Assembly (NCBI RefSeq): GCF_010748935.1
Contig: NZ_CP048796.1
Coordinates: 3,475,001 to 3,539,000 of the forward strand
Origin: Providencia vermicola
GTDB lineage: Bacteria; Pseudomonadota; Gammaproteobacteria; Enterobacterales; Enterobacteriaceae
Length of the DNA: 64,000 nucleotides
Direction: 5' to 3'
Both the position numbers and the translations under genes were made by a program. Positions within the stretch are counted from its first letter, which is position 1; every line of letters begins with the position of its first letter. This document shows positions 52,088 through 62,228 of the stretch, piece by piece. Below the pieces are notes generated by a model. The model was not told the DNA's origin. It did not search any database and saw only the letters and a list, made by a program, of their open reading frames with translations.

Positions 52088-53248
52088 ATGAAACGAGTTC
52101 CAATTATTGAGCGCCCTGATTGGCGCGAAAAAGCAGCTGAATTTGGTTTTGGTTTTCACACTATGTATGGCGAACCATACTGGTCTGAAGATGCTTATTA
52201 CCAATTTTCAATGGCGCAGATTGACGAAATTGAAGAAGCGACGGCTGAACTACACCAAATGTGTTTGAAGGTGGTTGAGCGTGTTATTGAAAGCGACGAG
52301 TTACTCACCCGTTTTCAAATTCCAAAACATTGCTGGGGCTTCGTACGCCATTCATGGAAAACGAGCCAACCCTCTCTCTATTCGCGTCTTGACCTAGCTT
52401 ACGATGGTGTTAACCCACCTAAACTGCTGGAAAATAATGCTGATACTCCAACTTCATTATACGAGTCGGCATTTTTCCAATGGATTTGGCTAGAAGATCA
52501 ATTAGAGGCAGGTAACTTACCTGAAGGTGCTGATCAGTTTAATAGCATTCAAGAACAATTGATCGAACGCTTCACCCAGCTTAAAGATCAACATGGTTTC
52601 CGCCTGTTACATATGGCGTGCTGCCGTGATACCGAAGAAGATCGCGGTACCGTGCAGTACCTACAAGACTGTGCTCATGAAGCTGGTGTGGCAACTGAAT
52701 TTCTCTATATGGATGAAATCGGTTTAGGTGAACGCGGTGAATTTACGGATACACAAGATCAGATCATTAGTAATCTGTTCAAACTGTATCCATGGGAATT
52801 TATGCTTAGAGAGATGTTCTCAACCAAATTGGAAGATGCTGGTGTACGTTGGTTAGAACCTGCATGGAAAAGCATTATTTCCAATAAAGCATTATTGCCT
52901 ATGTTATGGGAGATGTTCCCTGATCATCCTAATTTACTACCTGCCTACTTTGCCGATGGTAATCAGCCAGCATTAGAAAGCTATGTGGTAAAACCATTAT
53001 TCTCTCGCGAAGGTGCGAATATCCGTGTTATTGAAAACGGTAAAGAAATCGCATCAGCGGATGGCCCCTATGGCGAGGAAGGAATGATCATCCAACAATT
53101 CCATCCATTACCACAATTTGAAGGTAACTATACCTTAGTGGGGAGTTGGCTGGTTAATGATCAACCTGCTGGGATTTGTATTCGTGAAGATAAAGAGCTA
53201 ATCACTCAAGATCTTTCTCGTTTCTATCCTCACGTTATCATTGATTGA
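52088..53248 (+). CDS. ygiC: YgiC, glutathionylspermidine synthase-like ATP-grasp protein
   Basis: A 386-residue protein related to the C-terminal synthetase domain of glutathionylspermidine synthase/amidase. E. coli YgiC binds ATP but its product is unknown. Signatures are [34 protein letters not shown], the ATP-grasp lysine in [14 protein letters not shown] and the metal-binding end of the fold around [19 protein letters not shown]. Length equals the E. coli protein. It forms a two-gene unit with ygiB. A paired YgiB lipoprotein and YgiC ligase suggests a cell-envelope peptide or polyamine modification, which is inference. Confidence 0.93.
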   Translation: MKRVPIIERPDWREKAAEFGFGFHTMYGEPYWSEDAYYQFSMAQIDEIEEATAELHQMCLKVVERVIESDELLTRFQIPKHCWGFVRHSWKTSQPSLYSRLDLAYDGVNPPKLLENNADTPTSLYESAFFQWIWLEDQLEAGNLPEGADQFNSIQEQLIERFTQLKDQHGFRLLHMACCRDTEEDRGTVQYLQDCAHEAGVATEFLYMDEIGLGERGEFTDTQDQIISNLFKLYPWEFMLREMFSTKLEDAGVRWLEPAWKSIISNKALLPMLWEMFPDHPNLLPAYFADGNQPALESYVVKPLFSREGANIRVIENGKEIASADGPYGEEGMIIQQFHPLPQFEGNYTLVGSWLVNDQPAGICIREDKELITQDLSRFYPHVIID

Positions 53249-53252
53249 TTCA

Positions 53253-53280
53253 TCAACGGCATGTGAATGCATGCCGTTGA
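53253..53280 (+). terminator. Hairpin after ygiC
   Basis: TCAACGGCAT (53253-53262) pairs with ATGCCGTTGA (53271-53280), directly after the ygiC stop; only a short T-rich stretch follows. Confidence 0.6.
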
Positions 53281-53351
53281 CTTTCATGGCCACGATAAAA
53301 CACGCAATAATTATTTATCTCGCAACCAGAATAAAATAACGATTATCCATT

Positions 53352-54140
53352 TTATTCGCCTATCTGCACCGATAGCATACTCAATGAACCAGATACAATG
53401 CCTTCTGTCGGTGTTGATATCGGTTCTTTACCATCCCAGCAACCAATAACATACAGCAAAGGTAAAAAATGTTCAGGTGATGGATTTGAACGCTGACCAT
53501 CTTCTCTTTCAAGAGCCTGTGTTAAAGGATGAGGTGACTGCTTGCTTCCTAAGTGCTCAATCACAAATTGTTCAAATGTACGCGCCCAAGGATAAGGCTT
53601 AGCCGCTGCATTTTGCCAATCCATTTCACGTAGATTATGTACCACATTTCCGCTGCCCATAATCATCACGCCCTGCTCCCTTAATAAAGCCAATTTACGC
53701 CCTATTTCTAAGTGCCAAGTGGCAGGTTTTGTGCCATCTATACTGAGTTGTACAACAGGGATATCTGCCTGAGGATACATACGAACAAGGATCTCCCATG
53801 TACCATGGTCTAACCCCCATTCATGGTTATCTAAATAAACGGGTAATGGGGCTAATAAATTTGCAATTTGTTGTGCGAGTTCAGGGGAGCCGGAGGCAGA
53901 GTATTGCACTTGGTATAACGCCTCAGGAAAACCGCCAAAATCATGTATTGTTTTTGGTTGAGCCATCGCAGTGACAGCAGTTCCGCGAGTATACCAGTGC
54001 GCCGATACCATCAATATCGCTTTAGGTTTAGGTAAAGAGCGACCGAGAGCTTCCCATGCCTGAGTATAAGGATTATCTGACACGGCATTCATTGGGCTGC
54101 CATGACCAATGAAAAGAGCTGGCATTCTGTTCGTTGACAT
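53352..54140 (-). CDS. ygiD: 4,5-DOPA dioxygenase extradiol-like protein YgiD
   Basis: A 262-residue class III extradiol ring-cleavage dioxygenase (LigB-type). E. coli YgiD opens L-DOPA at the 4,5 position. The metal ligands are visible: PALFIGHGSPMNA near the N-terminus (His), the paired SAHWYTRG (His), and NHEWGLDHGTWEIL followed by GSGNVVHNLREM. Length agrees with E. coli YgiD (262-271). The gene is convergent with ygiC. The physiological substrate in bacteria is not known. The zupT gene that lies nearby in E. coli is absent here. Confidence 0.92.
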   Translation of the reverse strand: MSTNRMPALFIGHGSPMNAVSDNPYTQAWEALGRSLPKPKAILMVSAHWYTRGTAVTAMAQPKTIHDFGGFPEALYQVQYSASGSPELAQQIANLLAPLPVYLDNHEWGLDHGTWEILVRMYPQADIPVVQLSIDGTKPATWHLEIGRKLALLREQGVMIMGSGNVVHNLREMDWQNAAAKPYPWARTFEQFVIEHLGSKQSPHPLTQALEREDGQRSNPSPEHFLPLLYVIGCWDGKEPISTPTEGIVSGSLSMLSVQIGE

Positions 54141-54241
54141 GATATTTCATGCTCCATCTTACGAATTCTATTGCCAGAATACTCAGTTTTAGGGTGAATG
54201 ACAGTAAGGTAGGCTTGACTATCTTCATCAAATAAATTGAA

Positions 54242-54273
54242 AAAGCCACAAAGGTGTGCAACTTTGTGGCTTT
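54242..54273 (-). terminator. Rho-independent terminator of ribB
   Basis: AAAGCCACAAAG (54242-54253) pairs perfectly with CTTTGTGGCTTT (54262-54273), an 8-nt loop between. On the minus strand the stem ends in a T run (54243-54239). It lies 38 nt after the ribB stop. Confidence 0.82.
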
Positions 54274-54310
54274 CATCTTATAGGCTAAACGTTTCTGTAT
54301 GTTATCTGAT

Positions 54311-54964
54311 TTAGCTTGCTTTCTTTTCGGCTTGTAAGCGATATGCAACTAAATCTTCAATGGTCAATACCGTCAGGTTGTGCTCTCTTGCGAAAGCGAC
54401 AACTTCTGGAGCGCGCGCCATCGTGCCATCATCATTCGTCAATTCACACAATACGCCCGCAGGTTTAAAGCCGGCTAATGTTGCAAGGTCGATACTTGCT
54501 TCGGTATGACCACGACGTACGAGAACACCGCCATCACGACCACGTAATGGAAATACGTGACCTGGGTGGTGAAGATCCGCAGGCACTGCATTGTCAGCGA
54601 TAGCGGCACGAATAGTGGTAATACGATCGGCGGCTGAAACCCCTGTCGTGACTCCTTTTGCGGCTTCAATCGTAACCGTAAAAGCGGTGTTATTTTGGCT
54701 CGTATTATTTTGAACCATCATTGGTAATTCAAGCTGCTTACGACGTTCTTCAGTAATGCATAGACAAACAATGCCGCTGCTATAACGGATTGTCATTGCC
54801 ATTTGTTCTGGTGTCATCGTCTCAGCAGCAAAAACAAGGTCACCTTCGTTTTCACGATCTTCATCGTCAAGTACGAGTACGCCTTGACCTTGGCGCAATG
54901 CTTCAATAGCACGTTCAACACGTTCGATTGGATTACCGAATTCGGAAAGTAGCGTCTGATTCAT
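54311..54964 (-). CDS. ribB: 3,4-dihydroxy-2-butanone-4-phosphate synthase
   Basis: RibB converts ribulose 5-phosphate to 3,4-dihydroxy-2-butanone 4-phosphate and formate, one branch of riboflavin synthesis. The 217-residue protein equals E. coli RibB (217). Active-site loop: [18 protein letters not shown] (about 31-48); [33 protein letters not shown] is the second conserved segment. No GTP cyclohydrolase II domain is fused. Expression is controlled by the FMN riboswitch 163 nt upstream. A ribosome site (TAAGAGG) lies about 9 nt before the start. Confidence 0.97.
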   Translation of the reverse strand: MNQTLLSEFGNPIERVERAIEALRQGQGVLVLDDEDRENEGDLVFAAETMTPEQMAMTIRYSSGIVCLCITEERRKQLELPMMVQNNTSQNNTAFTVTIEAAKGVTTGVSAADRITTIRAAIADNAVPADLHHPGHVFPLRGRDGGVLVRRGHTEASIDLATLAGFKPAGVLCELTNDDGTMARAPEVVAFAREHNLTVLTIEDLVAYRLQAEKKAS

Positions 54965-55126
54965 GGTAAAAACCTCTTAAGTGATAATTTATTAGTTACC
55001 AGAATCAGGGCAGTCTTAGGAGTACGAGAACTGAATAAACACAATAGCCGTAAACGTGCTTTCTGCATATTCAGATATGAAAAGCAATACAGTGCCTAAC
55101 AGCACAATGATGCTAATACCGTTATT

Positions 55127-55270
55127 CTCTCCCATCCGGACTATAACCGTCGGCTCCAGATTCACACTGGATCTGCTGACCTTTACCCTCATCGATGATA
55201 AAGCGCTCGCGGGCTTCATGCATAAGCATGTTACCGCCGGTGGGGACTTCCACCCCGCCCTGAGATAAGC
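55127..55270 (-). promoter_or_regulatory. FMN riboswitch (RFN element) of ribB
   Basis: On the minus strand the element starts at 55270 with CTTATCTCAGGGCGGGG and continues with TGGAAGTCCCCACCGGCGGT, then a variable stem, GCCCGCGAGCG, GGTCAGCAGATC, and closes with GGAGCCGACGGTTATAGTCC and GGATGGGAGAG near 55127. P1 is formed by the first and last segments. High FMN reduces ribB expression. About 160 nt separate the aptamer from the ribB start; I see no strong intrinsic terminator in it. Confidence 0.95.
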
Positions 55271-55578
55271 GTCCCCAATATAGCGCCAATAATTATAACG
55301 TGCAACGGGCAAGCCTAAATTTGGCATTCAACTCACATTTTAAGTCAAAAAAATCAATAAAAAATAAGGCGCTAACAAGATAGCTCAATGCTTAATAACA
55401 AATTGGGCATGAACTTGTTAAAATGAGTGAATACAGAAACGAAAAGGTATCAAGGGTTAGCTTAACTTGCGATATCGTTAGCCTAACTTCATGTTCGGTA
55501 GGTATATGGGCTTTATTACAAAGCATTCTAGTATTACACTATCGGCAAATTGATCTTTTAAAACTTAAGGACCCGCGA
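55271..55578. other. Gene-free interval between the FMN riboswitch and ubiK
   Basis: About 310 bp that should hold the leftward ribB promoter and the rightward ubiK promoter. An open frame runs through it into ubiK from 55423, but it has no similarity to the family before 55579 and I treat it as chance. Confidence 0.55.
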
Positions 55579-55860
55579 ATGCTCGATCCGAAAAAAATTG
55601 AACAAGTAGCCCGTCAAATTCAAGGCGCTTTACCAAAAGGTGTCCGTGATCTGGGTGAAGACTTTGATAAGAAACTACGCTCACTGCTGCAATCACAGCT
55701 TGGCAAACTTGATCTGGTTAGCCGTGAAGAGTTTGATATTCAAACTCAAGTGTTGCTGCGTACTCGCGAAAAATTAGCGCAAATGGAACAGCGTGTAAAA
55801 GCGTTAGAAGAACGTTTTAACGATACAAAAGCGCTTGAAGAGAAACCGTCAGAACATTAA
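55579..55860 (+). CDS. ubiK: Ubiquinone biosynthesis accessory factor UbiK (YqiC)
   Basis: A 93-residue coiled-coil protein of the BMFP/YqiC family, which helps the UbiJ lipid-binding protein in aerobic ubiquinone synthesis and can fuse membranes in vitro. The true start is ATG 55579 ([19 protein letters not shown]), preceded by TTAAGGA; the open frame begins at 55423 but the extension is not conserved. Amphipathic N-terminal helix about 1-35, then [31 protein letters not shown], a trimeric coiled coil. E. coli UbiK has 96 residues. Confidence 0.94.
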   Translation: MLDPKKIEQVARQIQGALPKGVRDLGEDFDKKLRSLLQSQLGKLDLVSREEFDIQTQVLLRTREKLAQMEQRVKALEERFNDTKALEEKPSEH

Positions 55861-55871
55861 TCATTTTCTGT

Positions 55872-55901
55872 AAGACCTGTGAATTTTCCTATCACAGGCC
55901 T
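55872..55901. terminator. Hairpin between ubiK and hldE
   Basis: CCTGTGA (55876-55882) pairs with TCACAGG (55892-55898), extended by TAAG/CTTA on either side with one mismatch. It lies between convergent stops at 55860 and 55926. Confidence 0.6.
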
Positions 55902-55925
55902 TATCTCATGGATATTTAAGGGGTC

Positions 55926-57353
55926 TTAGCTACTTTTCATTATATTTTTAATGATATTAGTGGTCGAAATACCATCTTCAAAATTCAGGACTTTAACTTC
56001 ACCACCCGCAGCCCAAACTTCTTCACTCCCTGCAATCTCTTCTGGACGATAATCGCCACCTTTAACCAGTACATCAGGAAGAACTTCACTGATTAAGCGT
56101 TGTGGTGTGTCCTCTTCAAAAGGAACCACCCAATCAACCGACTCTAGCGCGCCGAGCACGATCATACGTTGTTCCAATGGATTAACCGGACGAGTTTCCC
56201 CTTTTAAACGACGTGTCGATGCATCACTGTTAACGGCCACTATAAGCCTATCGCCAAGCTTACGCGCATTTGCGAGATAAGATACGTGCCCTGCATGCAA
56301 AATATCAAAGCAGCCATTGGTCATCACAACACGTTCGCCACGCTGCCTCGCATTTGCTACGGCCTGTTTTAATTGGTTTTCATCCATAACGCCAAAACCA
56401 TTATCAGCACGTCCGCGGATTGCATTTTCAAGTTCGATTGGCGAGACAGTCGAAGTTCCCAATTTGCCGACCACCACGCCAGCAGCGGCATTCGCTAATG
56501 CACAAGCTTCATGTAATGGACGACCTGACGCGATAGATGCGGCTAATACACCAATAACAGTATCCCCAGCTCCTGTCACATCGTAAACTTCTTGCGCCTC
56601 GGTCGGTAAATGTAATGGGGGTTCATTACGGCGGATCAGACTCATGCCTTGCTCAGAGCGCGTGATCAATAATGCAGTTAAATCAAGAGATTGCAAAAGA
56701 TGCATTCCCTTCTCTTCAACATCTTGATTATCACGACAGCGACCGACGATCGCTTCAAATTCAGACATATTTGGTGTCAACAGCGTTGCACCACGATAGC
56801 GTTCAAAATCGTTTCCTTTCGGGTCGATCAGCACAGGAACACCCGCATTATTTGCCAACGCGATCATTTTCTGTACTTGAGAGAGCGCTCCTTTCGCATA
56901 ATCAGAGAGCACTAACGCTCCGATATTAGGTAAGGCTTGCTCAATGCGTTCCAGCATTGGTTGTACATCAACATTTTCAAAGCCTTCCTCAAAATCAAGG
57001 CGTAGCAATTGTTGATTACGTGATAAAACGCGTAATTTTGTGATCGTGGGATGTGTTGGGATAGGCACAAAGTCACAACGTACTTTAACGGCATGCAAGC
57101 TGTCAGTTAGGGCTTTAGCCGCATCATCGACACCCGTTAAGCCGACAAGATAAGATTGCGCCCCTAATGAAGCAATATTCATTGCAACGTTTGCAGCACC
57201 ACCAGGACGCTCTTCAACCATGTTGACTTTAACCACCGGAACCGGTGCTTCTGGTGAAATACGACTTGCTGGACCATGCCAATAACGATCTAGCATGACA
57301 TCACCAACAACAAGTACGCCTGCTTGTTTATAATCAGGGAGTATCACTTTCAT
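55926..57353 (-). CDS. hldE: Bifunctional heptose 7-phosphate kinase / heptose 1-phosphate adenylyltransferase
   Basis: HldE makes ADP-D-glycero-D-manno-heptose for the LPS inner core and also yields the metabolite sensed by host ALPK1. The 475-residue protein (E. coli 477) has an N-terminal ribokinase-like domain (1-318) with [22 protein letters not shown] and the catalytic [12 protein letters not shown] (Asp), and a C-terminal nucleotidyltransferase (about 340-475) with [13 protein letters not shown] (345-357) and [13 protein letters not shown]. It lies 71 nt downstream of glnE in the E. coli order ygiF-glnE-hldE. Confidence 0.97.
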   Translation of the reverse strand: MKVILPDYKQAGVLVVGDVMLDRYWHGPASRISPEAPVPVVKVNMVEERPGGAANVAMNIASLGAQSYLVGLTGVDDAAKALTDSLHAVKVRCDFVPIPTHPTITKLRVLSRNQQLLRLDFEEGFENVDVQPMLERIEQALPNIGALVLSDYAKGALSQVQKMIALANNAGVPVLIDPKGNDFERYRGATLLTPNMSEFEAIVGRCRDNQDVEEKGMHLLQSLDLTALLITRSEQGMSLIRRNEPPLHLPTEAQEVYDVTGAGDTVIGVLAASIASGRPLHEACALANAAAGVVVGKLGTSTVSPIELENAIRGRADNGFGVMDENQLKQAVANARQRGERVVMTNGCFDILHAGHVSYLANARKLGDRLIVAVNSDASTRRLKGETRPVNPLEQRMIVLGALESVDWVVPFEEDTPQRLISEVLPDVLVKGGDYRPEEIAGSEEVWAAGGEVKVLNFEDGISTTNIIKNIMKSS

Positions 57354-57424
57354 CCCAAAACTCCAGTTTTCAAAAGGAAGCTATCATTAATTAATGCGAT
57401 ATTATCACAAAGCAATAGTTCGCG

Positions 57425-60286
57425 TTAATCACGCTGTTCACCTACCCCCAACCATTTTGCCCAACTTGCTAGCACCTGTTCCCGTTCAGCAACAAACCGG
57501 CTGATATCAACACGGCTAGGCAACGACTGTAAAGCAAGATGATGCAGTTCATCACGCATGGTGACATAGGCTTGAGTGAGGGCATTCGCTTCATCCGCGG
57601 CCATTAAATGATTTTGTACCATCAACTCAAAAATACGGACATTATCCGACCAACGCGTTAATGTGGGATTCTCAGATGCATAGCGTAAAACGAGATATTG
57701 TGCGATAAATTCAATATCGGTAATTCCACCGGGATCGGCTTTTAAATCAAACTGATCCTGTTGATGACTCCCTAAATGCTGATGCATTTTTAGCCGCATA
57801 TCACGTACTTGTTGACGCAACGTTTCTGCCTCTTGTGGCATACATAAGGTTTCATGACGAATTCGATGAAATTCTTGTTGCAGTTTGGCATCACCAAAAA
57901 CCATTCGAGCACGAATTAAAGCTTGATGCTCCCATGTCCAAGCTTCATTTTTTTGATAATCATCAAAAGCTTCAATAGTGCTGACTAACATGCCTGACTC
58001 ACCTGATGGCCTTAAACGTGCATCCACTTCATACAGCACTCCTGAGGCAGTACGAGTGCTAAACAAATGGATAATGCGTTGGGCGACACGCAAATAAAAT
58101 TGTCTGGCATCGATAGAACGGTCGCCGTTCGTCACAACGCCCATAGGACAATCAAATAAAAACACTAAATCTAAATCAGAACTGTAACCAAGCTCCCATC
58201 CCCCCAATTTTCCATAACCTAATACTGCGAAACCATATTGCTTATTTTCTTCTTGGACTAGGTGCGCAGGCTCGCCATAGCGTTTGACCATTTTTTGCCA
58301 AGCTTGGCGGACAACAGCATCAATAATCGCCTCAGCCAAATACGTTAAGTGATCACTCACTTTCATAACAGGCAAAACACCCGTAATGTCTTCCGCTGCG
58401 ATACGCAATAATTGCGCTTGCTTAAATTGCCTTAAAGCCTCTAGTTGTTGCTCTTCATCATCTTCAGGCACGCGCATTAAATATTGACGCAATTCATCAC
58501 GATATGAGGTTAAAGGTAATGGTTGGTAAAGGGATTTAGGATCAAGTAATTCATCGAGCAATAAAGGGTGGCGAGCAAGTTGCTCTGCTATCATCGGAGA
58601 TGCCGCACATAAACGAATAACATGCGTAAGCACTTCATCAAATTCAAGTATCAACTCTAAGTAAGTTGTTCGACTAACAATACTCAATAGCAAGGGTGTT
58701 AAGCGCTCAATGACTTGCCCCGCATCTGCCCTTTCCCCAACTTTTGCCAACAATTTTGGCATTAACTCATCAAGGACGTCTCGCCCTCGAGGGCCTATAG
58801 TGCGTTTATTGAGATCATGGCGGAACATCAAAATGCCATGGATGATTTTCTGTGCTATCTCTTCATCTTGAGAAGGCAAATAAGGCGCGAGTTCGTCTTT
58901 AGACAACTCGCCTTGCCACAGTGTGATATAAATTTCATCGAACGTATCTTGATTATCGTCTTCGTCATCCTGACCAATTTGCTCAGTAAAAACATGATGA
59001 ACCATCGCCATTCTTTGCATTAGCGCTTGATAGAAATCATTCCAGCACTCAAACCCCATTCCCCACGCCAAACGCGTTTGATTAAGCGCATCATCAGGAA
59101 GCGTTTGGGTCTGTTGGTCATCAATACTTTGTAATAAGTTTTCAACGCGCCGCAAAAATAAATAGCTATCCTCTAGTTGCTCCACTTGCTCATCAGGAAG
59201 CAACCCAAGCTCACGGATGCCTTTCATCGCTAATAATAATGATTGAGACTGCAATGCGGGTTCACGCCCACCACGAATTAATTGGAACACTTGGGTAATA
59301 AATTCAATTTCTCGAATACCGCCTGCGCCAAGTTTAATGTTATCAACCAAGCCACGGCGTCTGACTTCTCGCTCAATCATATTTTTCATATTACGTAGCG
59401 ATTGAATCACACTAAAATCAATATAGCGACGATAAACAAAAGGCCGCAGTAGCCGACGCAAAGTATCTGTATAATGTAGGCTATCTGGCCCCATAATACG
59501 GGCTTTGACCATGGCGTAACGTTCCCAATCACGCCCCTGTTCTTGATAGTAATCTTCTAAAGCGGAGAAACTGAAAACCAAAGGCCCACTATCGCCGAAT
59601 GGACGTAAACGCATATCAACACGATAAACAAAACCATCAACAGTGACTTGGTCGAGTACGCGGATCAATTTTTGTCCTAAACGGGTAAAAAATTGCGCAT
59701 TATCGAGTTCTTTGCGTCCCCCACGGGTCACGCCATTTTCGGGATAAGCAAAAATCAAATCGATATCAGAAGAAAAATTAAGCTCCCCACCCCCCAGTTT
59801 TCCCATGCCTAAAACTAATAATGGCTGTGGATTTCCTTCGCTATCGCTAGGCGTGCCCCATGATTGACAATATTGCTGATATAGCCAATCCCTTGCTGCA
59901 ACGATCAACGTTTCGGCTAGCTGGCTCAATTGTTGTAATGTTTCATTCTCAGTGCTGACATTTAATGTCTGCATCCAAGCAGCCCTGACTAACATTTGAT
60001 GACGAAATATTCGTAACACCCGCATCAAATGCTCTTCATCGACAACCGATGCAAGATCCTCGGCCAACCACGATGTGTAATGTTGCCATTCATCAGGCTT
60101 TGGCTCGGATTGACGGATATTTTGCAAAAAGCGAGAGTGGGATAACACCTGCTTTAACACAAAATCACTGAAGCTTAAGACCGTCATTTCTTCATCGTTC
60201 AATGGCAACAATTCACTTTGCTGATCCGCTAAACGTGCGAGAACGTGTTGACGTTGGCGATGTAATAATTCAGGGAAAGGATGCAT
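57425..60286 (-). CDS. glnE: Bifunctional glutamine synthetase adenylyltransferase/deadenylase
   Basis: GlnE adenylylates glutamine synthetase under nitrogen excess and removes the AMP under limitation, guided by PII. The 953-residue protein (E. coli 946) has two nucleotidyltransferase domains: the N-terminal removing domain with [19 protein letters not shown] and the C-terminal transferase with [22 protein letters not shown], each with the GS-X10-DXD pattern. It starts 9 nt after the ygiF stop. The central region [15 protein letters not shown] is the linker typical of the family. No disruption is seen. Confidence 0.97.
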   Translation of the reverse strand: MHPFPELLHRQRQHVLARLADQQSELLPLNDEEMTVLSFSDFVLKQVLSHSRFLQNIRQSEPKPDEWQHYTSWLAEDLASVVDEEHLMRVLRIFRHQMLVRAAWMQTLNVSTENETLQQLSQLAETLIVAARDWLYQQYCQSWGTPSDSEGNPQPLLVLGMGKLGGGELNFSSDIDLIFAYPENGVTRGGRKELDNAQFFTRLGQKLIRVLDQVTVDGFVYRVDMRLRPFGDSGPLVFSFSALEDYYQEQGRDWERYAMVKARIMGPDSLHYTDTLRRLLRPFVYRRYIDFSVIQSLRNMKNMIEREVRRRGLVDNIKLGAGGIREIEFITQVFQLIRGGREPALQSQSLLLAMKGIRELGLLPDEQVEQLEDSYLFLRRVENLLQSIDDQQTQTLPDDALNQTRLAWGMGFECWNDFYQALMQRMAMVHHVFTEQIGQDDEDDNQDTFDEIYITLWQGELSKDELAPYLPSQDEEIAQKIIHGILMFRHDLNKRTIGPRGRDVLDELMPKLLAKVGERADAGQVIERLTPLLLSIVSRTTYLELILEFDEVLTHVIRLCAASPMIAEQLARHPLLLDELLDPKSLYQPLPLTSYRDELRQYLMRVPEDDEEQQLEALRQFKQAQLLRIAAEDITGVLPVMKVSDHLTYLAEAIIDAVVRQAWQKMVKRYGEPAHLVQEENKQYGFAVLGYGKLGGWELGYSSDLDLVFLFDCPMGVVTNGDRSIDARQFYLRVAQRIIHLFSTRTASGVLYEVDARLRPSGESGMLVSTIEAFDDYQKNEAWTWEHQALIRARMVFGDAKLQQEFHRIRHETLCMPQEAETLRQQVRDMRLKMHQHLGSHQQDQFDLKADPGGITDIEFIAQYLVLRYASENPTLTRWSDNVRIFELMVQNHLMAADEANALTQAYVTMRDELHHLALQSLPSRVDISRFVAEREQVLASWAKWLGVGEQRD

Positions 60287-60295
60287 ATCAACACC

Positions 60296-61258
60296 TTAAT
60301 GAATATCAGTATACTTCAAAGCAATTAGCCATTGCGTAAAGGCTAGCTTACATTTTAACCAACGACTGCTGTAGCAAAAGGCTTCCGCACTTAAGCTTTC
60401 ATCTGCGAGGTCGGCTCTAAGCTGGTCTAATGGGATATCTTGGATAAACTGTGGTGCAGAATTGCGATAGTGGACTAAGAATGCTTGGACAAAACGCAAA
60501 AATACATCAAACCCTTCACGAGCTGCGGTTTCATCTGCCAGCCAATAAGCCTCATGCTGTTGGCATAACTGCTGTATATGCAACAACGCTTGCTCTATTG
60601 GCAGCTGTTCATAATCGAATATCGTTTCAGGCTGTTGCAGTGGAGCCTCTTCGGTTTGCATCAAAGAGTATCCTCTAGCCGCTTTCGAGGCGGAAGACAG
60701 GCGTAGGCCGTCAATATCTGCTAACTTTTTTGCTAAATTCAGTACGTCAGCAACAAAACCTTGTTTGAGTTCCAACTCAAATTCTTGAATAGGCAGTTCA
60801 CGGGCTCCAGCGGAGATCTCTCCTTGGTCAAAAACAATTTCAATTTCACTGTCTTCAAATGTTACCAACCACTTTTCACGCATAAAATGCGTACTAAACA
60901 GAATGTGTAATTGAGATTGTAACTGTTGCGTATCCGTTCCTTCCGGCCAAATTTCGGTAGGAAAAGCAGCTAAATTCAATTCTGGTACATCAATGTCCAC
61001 ATTATATTCAGGACGTTGATGTAATCCGCCGATAACTTGACCCGCGGTTTTTATCGTCATTTCATAATGCCCATCACAACCACGAATACGTAAGCCCATA
61101 TCCCATTGACGGAGCAAGCGATCTTCGCTATCGAAATAAATGTTAGTCAGTTTCTTAGGCTCAATATGTTGGTGGGCAAGCGTCGATAAAAATTGGCGTA
61201 CTGGCTCTATTGCGGCAGTTTGAGCAGCCAATTTAAGTTCAACTTCGATGTGGCTCAT
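60296..61258 (-). CDS. ygiF: Inorganic triphosphatase YgiF (CYTH-CHAD protein)
   Basis: YgiF hydrolyses inorganic tripolyphosphate. The N-terminal CYTH domain (about 1-200) opens with the ExExK signature in MSHIEVELKLA (Glu4, Glu6 region) and includes IKTAGQVIGGLHQRPEYNVDID, EIVFDQGEI and FELELKQG. The C-terminal CHAD-like helical part is shorter than in E. coli (433 aa): this protein has only 320 residues, so the CHAD domain looks truncated to one helical bundle, ending WLKCKLAFTQWLIALKY. It heads the ygiF-glnE pair. Confidence 0.9.
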   Translation of the reverse strand: MSHIEVELKLAAQTAAIEPVRQFLSTLAHQHIEPKKLTNIYFDSEDRLLRQWDMGLRIRGCDGHYEMTIKTAGQVIGGLHQRPEYNVDIDVPELNLAAFPTEIWPEGTDTQQLQSQLHILFSTHFMREKWLVTFEDSEIEIVFDQGEISAGARELPIQEFELELKQGFVADVLNLAKKLADIDGLRLSSASKAARGYSLMQTEEAPLQQPETIFDYEQLPIEQALLHIQQLCQQHEAYWLADETAAREGFDVFLRFVQAFLVHYRNSAPQFIQDIPLDQLRADLADESLSAEAFCYSSRWLKCKLAFTQWLIALKYTDIH

Positions 61259-61603
61259 ACATTTCCTTAATTGATAATATCTCTGACATCATATTACCCC
61301 AATCAGCGTAGAGTGAGAAAATAAAGCGCACTGAAACCAAAAATTCTATCGTCTCTATTTATTCCAGATATTTGTGTCAAGAAATGCAAGGAATTATACG
61401 CTATATAGTGAGTTAGGATAGTTCCCATTCTGGTTTTACATTTGCACACGCAAACTTAACTCTTTAGTATCTATACTCGTCGTACTTCAAGTTGTAGCAT
61501 GAGTTAAACACTTATCGACACGCTGTATCTCGAATTATGTAAAGTAGATCTACACACATATGCCGCATTCATTCACCATAAAGAATAGAAAGTAAATACG
61601 ATT
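61259..61603. other. Divergent ygiF-ygiM interval
   Basis: A 345-bp gap with no gene. It includes an ERIC terminal fragment (61472-61500) and AT-rich sequence that should hold both promoters. No further feature is clear. Confidence 0.55.
61472..61500. repeat. Solitary ERIC-end fragment
   Basis: TACTTCAAGTTGTAGCAT (61483-61500) is identical to the corresponding stretch of the repeat that begins at 63957 and resembles the end of the complete ERIC at 48837-48963 (ATACTTCAAGTTGC on its minus strand). The element core is absent downstream, so only one end remains. Confidence 0.6.
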
Positions 61604-62221
61604 ATGCGAAAAATACCATTATTACTCCTTTCAATCATGGGGCTAAGCCTATCAGTCAGCACCTTTGCGGCTGAAAAACGCTATATTTCTGACGACTTAT
61701 CAACTTATGTGCATAGTGGACCAGGAACGAAATACCGCATTGTTGGTACGCTCAATGCGGGTGAAAGTGTTGAATTGATTTCAACGGATGGTAATTTCGC
61801 TCAAGTCAAAGACGAACGCGGGCGCACAGTATGGCTGCCAGAAAACCAACTTAGTGACACCCCCAGTATGAAAGTTCGTATTCCTGAATTAGAAGCCGAA
61901 AATCAAAAATTACGCCAGCAACTCGAAAACATTGATAGCACTTGGAATACCCGAACCGCTGATATGCAACAACGCGTCGCTGATAACGATAAAATCGTCA
62001 ATCAGCTGAAAGCAGAAAATGAAAAACTGAAAAACGAATTGATCAAATCAGGTAAGAAATTAGAAATTGCCGAGGTCAATCTGGATGATCGCCGTCGTGA
62101 ACTTATACTACAATGGTTTATGTATGGTGGTGGTGTTGCAGGTGCTGGGCTTATTTTTGGTCTGATCTTGCCACATATTATTCCACGCCGTAAAAAACGT
62201 AATGACCGTTGGATGAGCTAA
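61604..62221 (+). CDS. ygiM: YgiM, SH3-domain membrane protein (TIGR04211 family)
   Basis: A 205-residue protein with a signal peptide ([22 protein letters not shown], about 22), a bacterial SH3 domain (about 25-88: [24 protein letters not shown] and [16 protein letters not shown]), a coiled coil (about 97-160: [18 protein letters not shown]) and one C-terminal membrane helix (about 169-190) followed by a basic tail RRKKRNDRW. The SH3 domain should face the periplasm, where such domains bind peptidoglycan. Function is unknown. It is followed after 7 nt by cca, as in E. coli, and the two genes are likely co-transcribed. Confidence 0.93.
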   Translation: MRKIPLLLLSIMGLSLSVSTFAAEKRYISDDLSTYVHSGPGTKYRIVGTLNAGESVELISTDGNFAQVKDERGRTVWLPENQLSDTPSMKVRIPELEAENQKLRQQLENIDSTWNTRTADMQQRVADNDKIVNQLKAENEKLKNELIKSGKKLEIAEVNLDDRRRELILQWFMYGGGVAGAGLIFGLILPHIIPRRKKRNDRWMS

Positions 62222-62228
62222 CACGTTA

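Noticed and set aside
54073..54348. 91-residue minus-strand frame between ygiD and ribB
   Set aside because: It overlaps the ygiD start, the ribB terminator and the ribB 3' end, has no ribosome site and no family resemblance.
55016..55327. 103-residue minus-strand frame upstream of ribB
   Set aside because: It runs through the FMN riboswitch; the sequence is explained by the conserved RNA.
55423..55578. N-terminal extension of ubiK by 52 residues
   Set aside because: Not conserved in the family; ATG 55579 has a ribosome site and matches E. coli.
55876..55898. TGTGA and TCACA half-sites resembling a CRP site
   Set aside because: Spacing is 9 bp rather than 6, and they form the stem of a hairpin between convergent genes.
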